This document shows, one piece after another, positions 21,740-30,418 of a stretch of DNA of 64,000 bases (the first letter of the stretch is position 1; each line of letters starts with the position of its first letter). A program made the position numbers and the translations under genes. A model generated the notes under the pieces. The model had not been told where the DNA came from, did no database searches, and worked only from the letters and a program-made list of their open reading frames with translations. The DNA is from a virus: IMG/VR virus record IMGVR_UViG_3300025423_000009, positions 53,948 through 117,947 of that record; one strand, written 5' to 3'.

Positions 21740-22951
21740 TCACCGCTCAGCGTTCGATTCAGTGACTGGTGGTGGAACGGGCGTGGACGAAGGAATGATC
21801 GACGGATCGATCTTCGTGTAGAGATCCATGAAAGCCGCCTTGGTGTCAGAGTCGAATCGTGAGATGCACAGCTGAATCGATTCCATGCGCTCACCAAAGA
21901 TCGCAAACGACTTGACGATGTGACAAAGACGGCGAGTCGAAATGACTTCTTCGATGGCGTCCTGCTCGAAAGTCTTGCGAATGACTTCCGACCAGTCACA
22001 GAGCTTGGTGGCGAAATCCTCGTCGATGCGACCGAACTTCTCCATGTGCTTGAGAACGATCTTCTTCTCCGTATACTTCGGAGCGTATGGCTGCTCGATT
22101 GTGGCCACGAAGCGTTCGAGGAAAGCCTCATCGATGATCGTTGCGGCCGCGAATCGGCCGTCGTCGGAGCCGCGACCCTTGGTGTTGGCCGTCGCGATGA
22201 CGTTGAAACCTTTGGCCGGATGAATCACCTGACCGGTCTTCTTGATGAGCACCGGATTGCCTTCGAGGACGCCTTGCAGGCACATAATTTTGTTCGAACC
22301 ACGATCGATCTCGTCGATGAGCAGAAGGCATCCACGTTCCATGGCCTTGATGACCGGACCTTTGCAGAAGACGGTCTCACCGTTGAGAAGACGAAAACCG
22401 CCGATCAGATCGTCCTCGTCCGTCTCAGGCGAGATCTGCACGCGAATATATTCGCGCTTGAGCTTGGCACAGCATTGCTCGACCATCTTGGTCTTGCCAT
22501 TGCCGGACAGGCCGGAGATGAAGAGCGGAAAGAAGAGCTCCGAAGCGACCGCACGAAGCACCGTGTCGTAAGCGCCCCAGCGCACGTAGGTTGGATCGAT
22601 CTCGGGCACATATGCGTCCGCGGACATAATTGATTGAACTCCGGCCGACATTTGAAAGGCGAGTGACGGCACCGTGGGAGCCATCGGAGCGGGCGACGAA
22701 GTGGCCGCTGCCGGAGCCGGTGAGTGAGTTGGAGGGATCACGGTGCCGTCAAGACGAGCGAAGAGCTGAGCAAGATCATACTTGCCACGGCCGATGTTGA
22801 ACTCGGACCGCATGAGCACTTCGTAAATTTGATTCCAAGTGAAGCCGTTGGCTCGCGCCACCTGCTTGATGTGTTCGGAGGTGTGAATTGTGCCGGCGCT
22901 CGAGCCCTTGAGCTGAGCCAGCGTTTGATTGATTTTAGCTTGTTCGATCAT
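21740..22951 (-). CDS. cobS: MoxR/CobS-type AAA+ ATPase
   Basis: 403 residues. After an N-terminal helical domain and a Pro/Ala linker (about 73-93) comes the AAA+ core: Walker A SGLSGNGKTKM, TDEDDLIGGFRLLNGETVF, Walker B CLLLIDEIDRG, sensor FNVIATANTKGRG and FLERFVATIEQPY. CobS-like genes are common in T4-like cyanophages. The neighbour upstream encodes a VWA protein, the usual MoxR partner, so the two probably act as a remodelling machine on an unknown target rather than in cobalamin synthesis. It has its own promoter (22958-22985). Confidence 0.88.
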   Translation of the reverse strand: MIEQAKINQTLAQLKGSSAGTIHTSEHIKQVARANGFTWNQIYEVLMRSEFNIGRGKYDLAQLFARLDGTVIPPTHSPAPAAATSSPAPMAPTVPSLAFQMSAGVQSIMSADAYVPEIDPTYVRWGAYDTVLRAVASELFFPLFISGLSGNGKTKMVEQCCAKLKREYIRVQISPETDEDDLIGGFRLLNGETVFCKGPVIKAMERGCLLLIDEIDRGSNKIMCLQGVLEGNPVLIKKTGQVIHPAKGFNVIATANTKGRGSDDGRFAAATIIDEAFLERFVATIEQPYAPKYTEKKIVLKHMEKFGRIDEDFATKLCDWSEVIRKTFEQDAIEEVISTRRLCHIVKSFAIFGERMESIQLCISRFDSDTKAAFMDLYTKIDPSIIPSSTPVPPPVTESNAER

Positions 22952-22957
22952 GATATA

Positions 22958-23029
22958 ATTCTATCAAGTATTGTCGGTTTGTAAATAAAAAAGTGATGGA
23001 GTATTTGATTGCAAATCAGCTACTTGCAC
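22958..23029 (-). promoter_or_regulatory. promoter plus upstream palindromic box for the MoxR gene
   Basis: -35 TTTACA (22980-22985), 16-nt spacer, -10 TAGAAT (22958-22963), then 6 nt and the ATG at 22951. 23 nt upstream of the -35 is a 21-nt box (23009-23029) with arms TGCAA/TTGCA separated by 9 nt. The same elements at the same distances precede the VWA gene. Confidence 0.7.
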
Positions 23030-23033
23030 AAGC

Positions 23034-25304
23034 TTAGGCAATTTGAGCCGCGAACTTGTTGAGGAGAATGCGAGAATTGCGCTTGTCGGAATTGAATTTC
23101 GTGAAGGCTCGTGACATTTTGGACGTCGTCATCTTGGCATCAGAATCGGATTCCGGATCGAATGATTCATCGTCCGTGATGACGAGGTCGCTCGGAGTGC
23201 CGAGGACGTAGTAGGCATCGAAGCCAAAGCCACCACGAATCTCGACGAAATGTTGCTTGCGATAGGCTTTCTTGAGATTCTCCAGAAGTTCCTGTGTCTC
23301 GGAGCTCGAGTTGCGTTTGAGACCACGCAAAGCACCATTCACTTTCGTCATGGCCAGTTTCTCACTTCCAGGAACGAAGAAGCAAGTGACCGTGCAGTTG
23401 CAGGTCTCACGAAGAGATTCGATGAGCTTATCGTAGTTGCCGGAAAAGCCATAAGTCAGATCGATTCGACGGCCATTGATGATTCCGGTATATTTGCTAT
23501 TGATGGACGGCTTCTGACCAAGCTTTTCGGCAACATCGGAGTTGTAAACGTAATTGAGGCCACTGCCGTCACCGTCCGTAAGAAAGAGCACACTGACCTT
23601 CTGAACCGGATTGACCTGACGAAACTGACGAACCAGAACGTGAGCCGCAACGATCGCCTCGAGGAGAGGAGTGCCACTAAGCTCTTCAAGCTTACTCGTA
23701 ACCGGACAATTGTAGTTGCTCAATGGATTGTATACAATCGCGTCGACGCGGTAGCCTTTACGCCAGGCCACATGTGTCAGAGTCTCGGAGACGGCCAATT
23801 CGAACTCGGCCTTGCTCATCTTGCTCGAGAAGATCTCGATCATTTGAAGGTCTTCGATTCGAATCTCATCGTGAGCCTGAGCGGCGAGAATGGCCGGCTT
23901 GGAGACACTTGGATTCGTGAAGCCAAGGACTCGAAAGGGAATGTTTAGAGAGCGGCAGAACATCACCAGATTGACCGTGTGTTCGAGGACCGTGCCGAGC
24001 ACAGTATTCATTGAAGATGAGTAGTCGACAAAGAACACCATGCCATGATTCTTGGCATCGGCCAAGCGTGTCGCGGACTTGAATATATCGTCCGCATACT
24101 TGTAGCTGTGCAAACGATTGACATTGATGATGCCGGTCGAGGACACCGTAGCACGAGAATATTGATAAGCCGCCTTGCGCATGTTGAACTCGGTGGCCAG
24201 AGTGGCCACGTACTTCTTGGCCTTGGCACGGAGTTTAGTCACCTCGGTCTGCACACCAGCATCGGCCATGTAGCACGCATAGCCCGGGCACTTGGCACGT
24301 TCGGCCATCACTTCGGAGAATGGAATGATCAGGCTCTCGATCGTCTTTGTCGAAGGCATCGAGAAGTGACGATTGCCGTCGTTAACCGCCATGTCTTTGA
24401 CGGCCTGCTGAAGCGCTTGCTCGGTCTGAGAAGTGAGCTCGGAGATGAGATCACTATAGTCCTGCTGATCGTCACTTTGACTGGACGTTGAATTGTTGCC
24501 GTCGACTTCTTCGGATTGATCGCTTTCGGTCTGAGCGGATGAGGTGGTGCGTTTTGCCTCGGCTTCGTCACCAGAATCGGCTTCGTCGGCCTTGTCGTCG
24601 GATGAATCGGCTTCGTCACCAGAATCGGCTTCGTCACCAGAATCGGCTTCGGAAGGCTGATCGGCCGTAGGATGCTGAGGAGCATCGGCATCCGGCTTAC
24701 TGGAAGGTGTCGGCTGCTTGGATTGTTGAGATTGCTTGCCGACGAGTTCGGCCAGTTCCTTGCAGACGGACAGGACGTCGTCAAAAGTCTGAGCGGCCAT
24801 TGCCTTGTCGTAAATCACCAACTCCGAAGCCGTCAGAGGAACCTGAACGGCGCCGCGAGTCTTGGCATGGATGTTGAGGCGATCGGCCACGTTGAGGGAC
24901 GCCAGATCTTTGCCTTTGATGCCAAAGAAGTCATCGGCCACGAACTGAGCGTATGCGGCACGAAAGGTGGAAGACAAGCCAGGATATGTGTCTTGAATCA
25001 TTCGCTCGATGCGAATGTCCTCGACGATGTTGCAGATCGAGAACGGAACGCCGGGAAGGGCATCATGAAAGCGAGTGTGACCATTGGCCGGCGTATAGAG
25101 AGCATGGCCGACTTCGTGGCCACAAAGCAAATCATATACGTTCTTGCCTTTATTCTGCCAGAGGGGAAGGCCAAGCACACGATGCTTGACATCGAAATAT
25201 GCCGTCGTGTAGTTGCCGTGCTGAATCCGGACGTTTTCCTTGGCCAGCAGCTTGGCGAGCATGCCTTGCTGTTCCAGATTTACGGCTTGATGTTGTTCGA
25301 TCAT
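23034..25304 (-). CDS. cobT: zincin-VWA protein (CobT-like), partner of the MoxR ATPase
   Basis: 756 residues. The N-terminal metallopeptidase-like region has CGHEVGHALYTP (HExxH) and NIVEDIRIERMIQ (possible third ligand). A long acidic linker (about 205-275) carries repeats of EADSGD. The C-terminal VWA domain has FFVDYSSSMN (MIDAS DxSxS) and VLFLTDGDGSG. The plan matches CobT/VWA proteins that pair with MoxR ATPases, as seen in T4-like cyanophages. The intact HExxH suggests it may be a real protease driven by the ATPase. Both genes begin ATG-ATC-GAA-CA. Confidence 0.82.
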   Translation of the reverse strand: MIEQHQAVNLEQQGMLAKLLAKENVRIQHGNYTTAYFDVKHRVLGLPLWQNKGKNVYDLLCGHEVGHALYTPANGHTRFHDALPGVPFSICNIVEDIRIERMIQDTYPGLSSTFRAAYAQFVADDFFGIKGKDLASLNVADRLNIHAKTRGAVQVPLTASELVIYDKAMAAQTFDDVLSVCKELAELVGKQSQQSKQPTPSSKPDADAPQHPTADQPSEADSGDEADSGDEADSSDDKADEADSGDEAEAKRTTSSAQTESDQSEEVDGNNSTSSQSDDQQDYSDLISELTSQTEQALQQAVKDMAVNDGNRHFSMPSTKTIESLIIPFSEVMAERAKCPGYACYMADAGVQTEVTKLRAKAKKYVATLATEFNMRKAAYQYSRATVSSTGIINVNRLHSYKYADDIFKSATRLADAKNHGMVFFVDYSSSMNTVLGTVLEHTVNLVMFCRSLNIPFRVLGFTNPSVSKPAILAAQAHDEIRIEDLQMIEIFSSKMSKAEFELAVSETLTHVAWRKGYRVDAIVYNPLSNYNCPVTSKLEELSGTPLLEAIVAAHVLVRQFRQVNPVQKVSVLFLTDGDGSGLNYVYNSDVAEKLGQKPSINSKYTGIINGRRIDLTYGFSGNYDKLIESLRETCNCTVTCFFVPGSEKLAMTKVNGALRGLKRNSSSETQELLENLKKAYRKQHFVEIRGGFGFDAYYVLGTPSDLVITDDESFDPESDSDAKMTTSKMSRAFTKFNSDKRNSRILLNKFAAQIA

Positions 25305-25310
25305 GTATAC

Positions 25311-25382
25311 ATTCTACAGCAGAATGCCGGAATGTAAACAAAAAAGTGCTAAAATATCTCGTTGCAAATCAGCTACTTGCAC
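25311..25382 (-). promoter_or_regulatory. promoter plus upstream palindromic box for the zincin-VWA gene
   Basis: -35 TTTACA (25333-25338), 16-nt spacer, -10 TAGAAT (25311-25316), 6 nt to the ATG at 25304. The 21-nt box at 25362-25382 is identical to that at 23009-23029 and lies the same 23 nt from the -35. Six bases after the -10 leave almost no leader. Confidence 0.7.
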
Positions 25383-25390
25383 ACGGACCG

Positions 25391-27103
25391 TCACTTGAGC
25401 TGAGAAAACAGCCCATTCTTCTCAAATTCGAGCTTTCCAACCATTCGATCGGCCATCGCATCCGGTTTATGAGTGATGACGAAAACGTTGGTGGCCGTCA
25501 TCGTATTCAGGATCTTCAGAAGGCAATCCACACCATCGGAGTCCAGAGATGAATCGAAAGTCTCATCAAGGATCAGCAGATTGGTCGAATTGTGATTCTT
25601 GAGCTTGGCGATCTGACGCCACGTGAAAAGAATCGCCAAATTGATTCGGGACTTTTCTCCTTCCGAGAATGAAGCATACGAAAAGTCGTCTCGATGCCGA
25701 GAGCGAATCGTTTCCTCAAACGATTCATTGAGAGTGAACGAAACAAAGAAGTCGAGGATCTGCAGGTACTGATTGATGCACTTGTTCATCAGAGGCACGT
25801 ATTGCTTAATGACTTTGGTCTTGATTCCGGTGTCACGGAGCATCTCCTGCGCAACGTCTTGATACGTCCTCTCTTCATTCAGATCTCCCTTTCGAACGAT
25901 CAGAGCTTCCCGTTCCGAGCGAGAAGCCTCAAGCTCCTGAACGATCGGCGTCGTATCGGCCTTAATTGCCGATGATTTGATTTTGTTTCGAAGATCCTCG
26001 AGACGGCGTTCGAGTCCGCGAAGTGAAGCCAGTGTCGTCATCGAGGCGATGTGAACCTTTTTGAGACGCGACCATTCTTCCTGAGTGGTCATCAGAATCA
26101 GATGATGATTCTCACGATGCTCGTCAAGGTGCTTCAGGCCATCGATCAGTTCCTGCAGTTTCTTCTTTCCAGCCTGAAGCTTCTCTTGACGAAACTCCTC
26201 GGCGATGTACTGATCACAGGTCTGGCAGTGACGATTCTTCTCGTAGTAGTCGACTTCCTTTTGCTGACGATCTTGATTGTTGGAGATCTGAGAGCGAAAG
26301 CCGTCAAAGCGGCTCATCTTGATTCGAGCATTCTCGACTTCTTCGTCGACTCGCTTCTGATTAGCCTCATATTCATCATCGAGTTTTTTTAGTTCGGCCT
26401 TCTTCTCATTGATCTGAGATTCCAGTGTCTGGCATTCGGATGCAAGCTCGAGCTTACTCTGAGCGTTCAGATCGTGGAGTTCATGAAGGTGCTTCTCCTG
26501 AAGCTTGATTCGCTCATTGATCATCGTGATCTTCTCGGTCACGTCACGAATCTCTTCCTTCAATTTGGCCATTCGTTCCTTCAGGCCGTCGTTCATCTGC
26601 GAGAAGATCGCAATGTCCAAAAGATCCTCGATCATATCTCGACGATCCCAGATCGGCATCTGCATGAACGGAACAAAGTTGCCAGCACCAAGGACAACGA
26701 TCTGATCAAATGAACGTTTGTTCATCTTCAGAATGTTGTTCTCGAGAAGTTTCTGATAGTCGCGAGAGTGTGACTCCTGATTCAACATCTGACCATTCTT
26801 CCAGATCTCGAAGATCGAGGGCTTGTATCCACGAATGACACGATAGGTATCGGATCCGATCGAAAACTCAATCTGAACCTCGCAGTTCTTTCCATTCACG
26901 GAGTTGATCAGCTGTGGATTCTTGATGTCGCGATGTGGCTTGCCAAACAGAGCGAAAGACAAAGCATCGATCATCGTCGACTTTCCAGCACCGTTGGTTC
27001 CCACGACCAGAGTCGTTGAATGTCGATTCAGCTGAATTCGAACCGGATTGTCTCCAGACGAAAGGAAGTTCTTGTACTGTAGTGATTGAAACGTGATGGC
27101 CAT
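25391..27103 (-). CDS. 46: recombination nuclease ATPase gp46 (SbcC/Rad50-like)
   Basis: 570 residues. Walker A GTNGAGKS (35-42), Q-loop region, two long coiled-coil arms joined by a zinc hook with CQTC (Cys293, Cys296), signature SEGEKSRINLAILF and Walker B NLLILDETFDSSLDSDG. With gp47 it resects DNA ends to start recombination-dependent replication and host DNA breakdown. The stop of gp47 context: gp47 begins upstream and ends 4 bp before this gene, as in T4. Confidence 0.95.
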   Translation of the reverse strand: MAITFQSLQYKNFLSSGDNPVRIQLNRHSTTLVVGTNGAGKSTMIDALSFALFGKPHRDIKNPQLINSVNGKNCEVQIEFSIGSDTYRVIRGYKPSIFEIWKNGQMLNQESHSRDYQKLLENNILKMNKRSFDQIVVLGAGNFVPFMQMPIWDRRDMIEDLLDIAIFSQMNDGLKERMAKLKEEIRDVTEKITMINERIKLQEKHLHELHDLNAQSKLELASECQTLESQINEKKAELKKLDDEYEANQKRVDEEVENARIKMSRFDGFRSQISNNQDRQQKEVDYYEKNRHCQTCDQYIAEEFRQEKLQAGKKKLQELIDGLKHLDEHRENHHLILMTTQEEWSRLKKVHIASMTTLASLRGLERRLEDLRNKIKSSAIKADTTPIVQELEASRSEREALIVRKGDLNEERTYQDVAQEMLRDTGIKTKVIKQYVPLMNKCINQYLQILDFFVSFTLNESFEETIRSRHRDDFSYASFSEGEKSRINLAILFTWRQIAKLKNHNSTNLLILDETFDSSLDSDGVDCLLKILNTMTATNVFVITHKPDAMADRMVGKLEFEKNGLFSQLK

Positions 27104-27106
27104 GAT

Positions 27107-28177
27107 CTATTGAGTTTCTCCGGACTGTGCCTCAACGTAGAGCTCGCGAATCATGGACTTCATGCGTTCCTTGTCCAGATCGGTCTCCACGGAATCTATG
27201 TAGGTGTTCAGGAGCTTGGATGTATCCTCCAAGTCAATCGCATCATCTTCGACCTGAGTTCCAGCAAACTCATCGAAGGATTCAACGATCTTGGGTTGCT
27301 CCAGTGGTCCCATGTCCTGAATTCGCTGAATGAACTTCTCGAACTGTTTGATGTTGGATCGCTTGACGACCACGACCTTGACGAACTTGTCACGAACCAT
27401 TTCCGTGTCCAGTGTTTCATTTGGATCAGACTTCGAGTCATCATAGATCAATCGACTGTACAAAGTCAGAGGATTTCTGATCTGTGAAAGCTCGCGAGTG
27501 GCCGTGTCGAGGACATGAAAATACTTAGGATCATTGCAGTCGGCCCAGGTTTGTTCCACCTGTGTACCCAAGTAGTAGATGTTGCCACGAGTCGACTTGG
27601 TGTGATAGTGACCAGAGAGGACCATCTCAAATCGCTTAAAAAGATCCGGATTCATGCCATGTGAGGCACCAGATTGACCTTTGGCCATCTCGAATCCAGC
27701 AAGCTCCAGATGTGACATTAGAATCGGAGCCGTGCACTTGGAAAGGAATTCGAGAAACTCATCACAATTGGATTCGGAGATCCATGGAAGGAAAGCAATG
27801 GGAAGGCCGTCAAATTCTTGAATTGTCGGCTTCTCGATGATCTTCACGTTCTCGATGTAATAGCCAAACATCTCACGAAGGGAGGATACGGCATTCGAGT
27901 TCTTGTAGTAAACATCATGATTGCCTGGAATGATCGTCATCGTCATTCCTCGCTCGGTCAATGGTTCAAGAAAACTCTTACGTGCATTATGCAAAGCCCG
28001 TATATTGATGCCACGGCGATTGTCGAAGTAGTCACCCAGATGAATCACGTGCTTGATTCCATGCCGATCACAGAATGGAAAGAATACTTTCGAAAAGAAT
28101 TGATTCAGATGATCCATGTACGGCTCAGAGCCGTTACGCAGATCGACGTGAGTGTCATTGATGATGGCGATTCGCAT
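27107..28177 (-). CDS. 47: recombination nuclease gp47 (SbcD/Mre11-like)
   Basis: 356 residues from MRIAIINDTHVDLRNG (an in-frame Met at 28201 is less likely). Calcineurin-like phosphoesterase motifs: INDTHVD, HLGDYFDNRRG, IPGNHDVYYKN, MSHLELAG and LSGHYHTKS, giving the two-metal site. Forms the nuclease complex with gp46. Starts 11 bp after gp55 ends. Confidence 0.95.
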   Translation of the reverse strand: MRIAIINDTHVDLRNGSEPYMDHLNQFFSKVFFPFCDRHGIKHVIHLGDYFDNRRGINIRALHNARKSFLEPLTERGMTMTIIPGNHDVYYKNSNAVSSLREMFGYYIENVKIIEKPTIQEFDGLPIAFLPWISESNCDEFLEFLSKCTAPILMSHLELAGFEMAKGQSGASHGMNPDLFKRFEMVLSGHYHTKSTRGNIYYLGTQVEQTWADCNDPKYFHVLDTATRELSQIRNPLTLYSRLIYDDSKSDPNETLDTEMVRDKFVKVVVVKRSNIKQFEKFIQRIQDMGPLEQPKIVESFDEFAGTQVEDDAIDLEDTSKLLNTYIDSVETDLDKERMKSMIRELYVEAQSGETQ

Positions 28178-28187
28178 GATCTCAAAC

Positions 28188-28808
28188 TTAATGTTTTGCA
28201 AGAAACATTTCGAGGGAGGACTTATCTTTCACGGCTTTCTTCTTGGCATTCTTCACCTTCTTGCTAAAGTCCTTGATTACCTTGTCACGAACATGTATCT
28301 GTTCGGCTCTATTGCGAATCCTTTCCACGATGCCTTCGCCGACCGCAGGACTTCCAGAGTCTCCATCACCCCAGTCGGCAAAGTTCTCGATTCCTGCATG
28401 TTCCATGTAGAGAGCCTTGATGTCCTGAACTCGCTTCTCCTTCTGAATGCGACGAATGAAAGCAAAGTAGCAGATCTGTGTGAAGTAGGCAAAAGCGTTG
28501 GGTAAGCCGGTACGAGTTCCGATGCTGACGTCGAAGTTGTTGATCGCACGAATACAGTTCTCGACCGCATCCATGACCATGTCTTCACGGTACGTGTATC
28601 GAATGAAATTGGGTTTATGTGAGAGCCCCTCGGAGATCTTCAGTAAGCACGATCCGATGTATTCCGTGATCGTAGGTTCCGGCTTACCGGCCTTCTTGGC
28701 TTTTGTGACCGACACGACGTAATCGACCACGGCCTTGGAAAACTCCGCGTTGTTGACGTAATGTGGTTTCTCTGAAGGCTTAAGCTTTCGAGGTGCGATA
28801 TCGTTCAT
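28188..28808 (-). CDS. 55: late-promoter sigma factor gp55
   Basis: 206 residues, sigma70-region-2-like: PHYVNNAEFSKAVVDYV, PTITEYIGSCLLKISEGLSHKPNFIRYTYREDMVMDAVENCIRAINNFD, NAFAYFTQICYFAFIRRIQKEKR. T4 gp55 directs host core polymerase to TATAAATA boxes and is activated by the gp45 clamp; the many such boxes here agree. The C-terminus is Lys-rich and ends SSLEMFLAKH, comparable to the hydrophobic clamp-binding tail of gp55. Confidence 0.93.
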   Translation of the reverse strand: MNDIAPRKLKPSEKPHYVNNAEFSKAVVDYVVSVTKAKKAGKPEPTITEYIGSCLLKISEGLSHKPNFIRYTYREDMVMDAVENCIRAINNFDVSIGTRTGLPNAFAYFTQICYFAFIRRIQKEKRVQDIKALYMEHAGIENFADWGDGDSGSPAVGEGIVERIRNRAEQIHVRDKVIKDFSKKVKNAKKKAVKDKSSLEMFLAKH

Positions 28809-28988
28809 GTGAGATAATGTATCATACCACTTTCATAAGTACACAAAACTTTTACAATCAGCCATTGTAACTTAGAGTGACTCCGTCGTAACTATGTTGT
28901 GTACACACCAGTGTGGTACATGTACAATTGATCCAGACCTCAGCAGCAGTCAGGGAATAATCAAGGCAAGCTGGAACAGACTAAGGCT
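28809..28988 (-). promoter_or_regulatory. regulatory gap upstream of gp55
   Basis: 180 bp without a gene. An extended -10 TGGTATGAT (TATGAT at 28821-28826) lies 12 nt before the gp55 ATG; no good -35 is seen. Further upstream are short inverted repeats (GTACATGTAC, GTGTACAC, CCACACTGGTGTG), candidate operator sites for control of the late switch. Confidence 0.45.
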
Positions 28989-29426
28989 TCAGTTGAGATC
29001 AAATCTCTTCTGCTTGTTTAACTGATGCTTGAGCGAGGGACTGAGCGAAGGCATCTGTTGATTATTCGTGGAAGAGGAATCCTTGATGGCCTCCTGAAGC
29101 TCAGAGGGACTCAGATACTTCTGCAGATGAGTAAGAAGAAAGTACCGTGAGTAAGCGAACTTCTGATCAAATGTAGAATCAGACTCCGCAATGATGGAAT
29201 CCAGATTGACCTTAATCTGAGTTTGACTTCCAGGAATCCAGGGAACATACACGGTCTTCAGGCTCGATTCTACGACCATCTGACAGATCTGCAATGGTCT
29301 ATGGAGTATCACGTACGACTCAACCGAGTCTCGATGATTCTCCTCGGCCAGAATGACGGATCCATCGATCATGCGATAGACCTGAACGTTCAGGGAATCG
29401 ATGTACTGCTTAAGGTCCGCGGTCAT
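28989..29426 (-). CDS. Sm/Lsm-like conserved protein next to gp55
   Basis: 145 residues. VYRMIDGSVILAEENHRDSVESYVILHRPLQICQMV and KTVYVPWIPGSQTQIKVNLDSIIAE read as a small Sm-like beta-barrel. T4-like cyanophages have a gene of this pattern at the same place between uvsW and gp55; the function is unknown. Disordered Ser/Gln-rich C-terminus. A CATAAATA box ends 5 nt before the ATG. Confidence 0.6.
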   Translation of the reverse strand: MTADLKQYIDSLNVQVYRMIDGSVILAEENHRDSVESYVILHRPLQICQMVVESSLKTVYVPWIPGSQTQIKVNLDSIIAESDSTFDQKFAYSRYFLLTHLQKYLSPSELQEAIKDSSSTNNQQMPSLSPSLKHQLNKQKRFDLN

Positions 29427-29431
29427 GAAAG

Positions 29432-29439
29432 TATTTATG
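29432..29439 (-). promoter_or_regulatory. late promoter box, 5 nt before the Sm-like gene
   Basis: CATAAATA, then CTTTC and the ATG at 29426; the box overlaps the 3' end of the uvsW C-terminal gene. Confidence 0.6.
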
Positions 29440-30355
29440 AGATCGGCACTTCATGCACCTCAAAGTCAAATTTCTCTTTCGTATAGATCTTGGCGCGCTC
29501 GATGCCGTGAGTCAGCGTGTAGTTCTTCTGGCCCTTTCTCGAGAGATCGTCGGCGATGTCGTATACGGTCGTTGAACGTTCATCCTTGGTCTTTCTGAGA
29601 CCACGGCCGATCGACTGAAGGACTCGCACCTGTGACTTGGTCGGAGAAGCAAAGACGATGTTGTGCAAATTCTTGATGTTGATTCCGGTCGAGAATGTAC
29701 CAAACGAGGCGATGATGACGGAGCCTTCCTCCTTCTCCACCAGGCCGCGGATCCGTTCACGCTCGTCGGCATCTACCTCTCCGGAGACGAAGTAGACTTT
29801 TCGCTTGGTGTCCTTCAGCTTCTTCTTGACGGCCTCGAAGAGAGGCTCTCCATGCTTCTCGACAAACTGATACAGAATCAGACTATTGCCCTTGAGATCC
29901 GCGACCAGGTTCGTGATGAAGCGATTGCGTGGCTCATATGACGTCAGAAAGTCGAGCTCGTCCTGATAATCGAGGGAATCGTGCTCCTTGCGAATTGCCT
30001 CGGGATACTTCAGCACGAGCATGTGAATCTTCAACTGAGCCAGAACATCCGCGTCGATGAGCTCATGTGTTGTCGTCACCTGATAGGTCGGACCGAAGCA
30101 TCCTTCGAGCACCAGCTTATTGACCTTGGCATCCTCACCTCCCGGAAGCGTACCGGTCGTTCCGATGCGGAACCAAGCGTTCTTGAGCCAGCTCATGATC
30201 TTGGTCAGTGAAACGGCCTTGAACAGATGTGCCTCATCGCCAAAGACACCACCGAACTGCTCGAACCACTTGGGCCCCATGGTAACGGCCGACTGCCAGG
30301 TCGTGATGATCACCGGTGGATCTACTTCTACTTTTTCAATCTTTCGAATTTTCAT
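29435..30355 (-). CDS. uvsW-C: UvsW helicase, C-terminal half (motifs II-VI)
   Basis: 306 residues: PPVIITTWQSAVTMGPKWFEQFGGVFGDEAHLF (motif II DEAH), GTTGTLPGGED (motif III), then helicase domain 2 with KVYFVSGEVDADERERI, IASFGTFSTGINIKNLHNIVFA and QSIGRGLRKTKDE (motif VI). UvsW unwinds branched DNA and R-loops and promotes the switch from origin- to recombination-driven replication. The ATP-binding half is a separate gene ending 63 bp upstream, in the same frame. The first 10 residues (MKIRKIEKVE) resemble the start of a split-intein C fragment. SD-like AGGTAGAG precedes the start. Confidence 0.9.
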   Translation of the reverse strand: MKIRKIEKVEVDPPVIITTWQSAVTMGPKWFEQFGGVFGDEAHLFKAVSLTKIMSWLKNAWFRIGTTGTLPGGEDAKVNKLVLEGCFGPTYQVTTTHELIDADVLAQLKIHMLVLKYPEAIRKEHDSLDYQDELDFLTSYEPRNRFITNLVADLKGNSLILYQFVEKHGEPLFEAVKKKLKDTKRKVYFVSGEVDADERERIRGLVEKEEGSVIIASFGTFSTGINIKNLHNIVFASPTKSQVRVLQSIGRGLRKTKDERSTTVYDIADDLSRKGQKNYTLTHGIERAKIYTKEKFDFEVHEVPIS

Positions 30356-30418
30356 AGAATACTCTACCTAATTTCCAGATCGAAACATCAATTGTTTCAG
30401 GTTTCATAAGTTTTGAAA

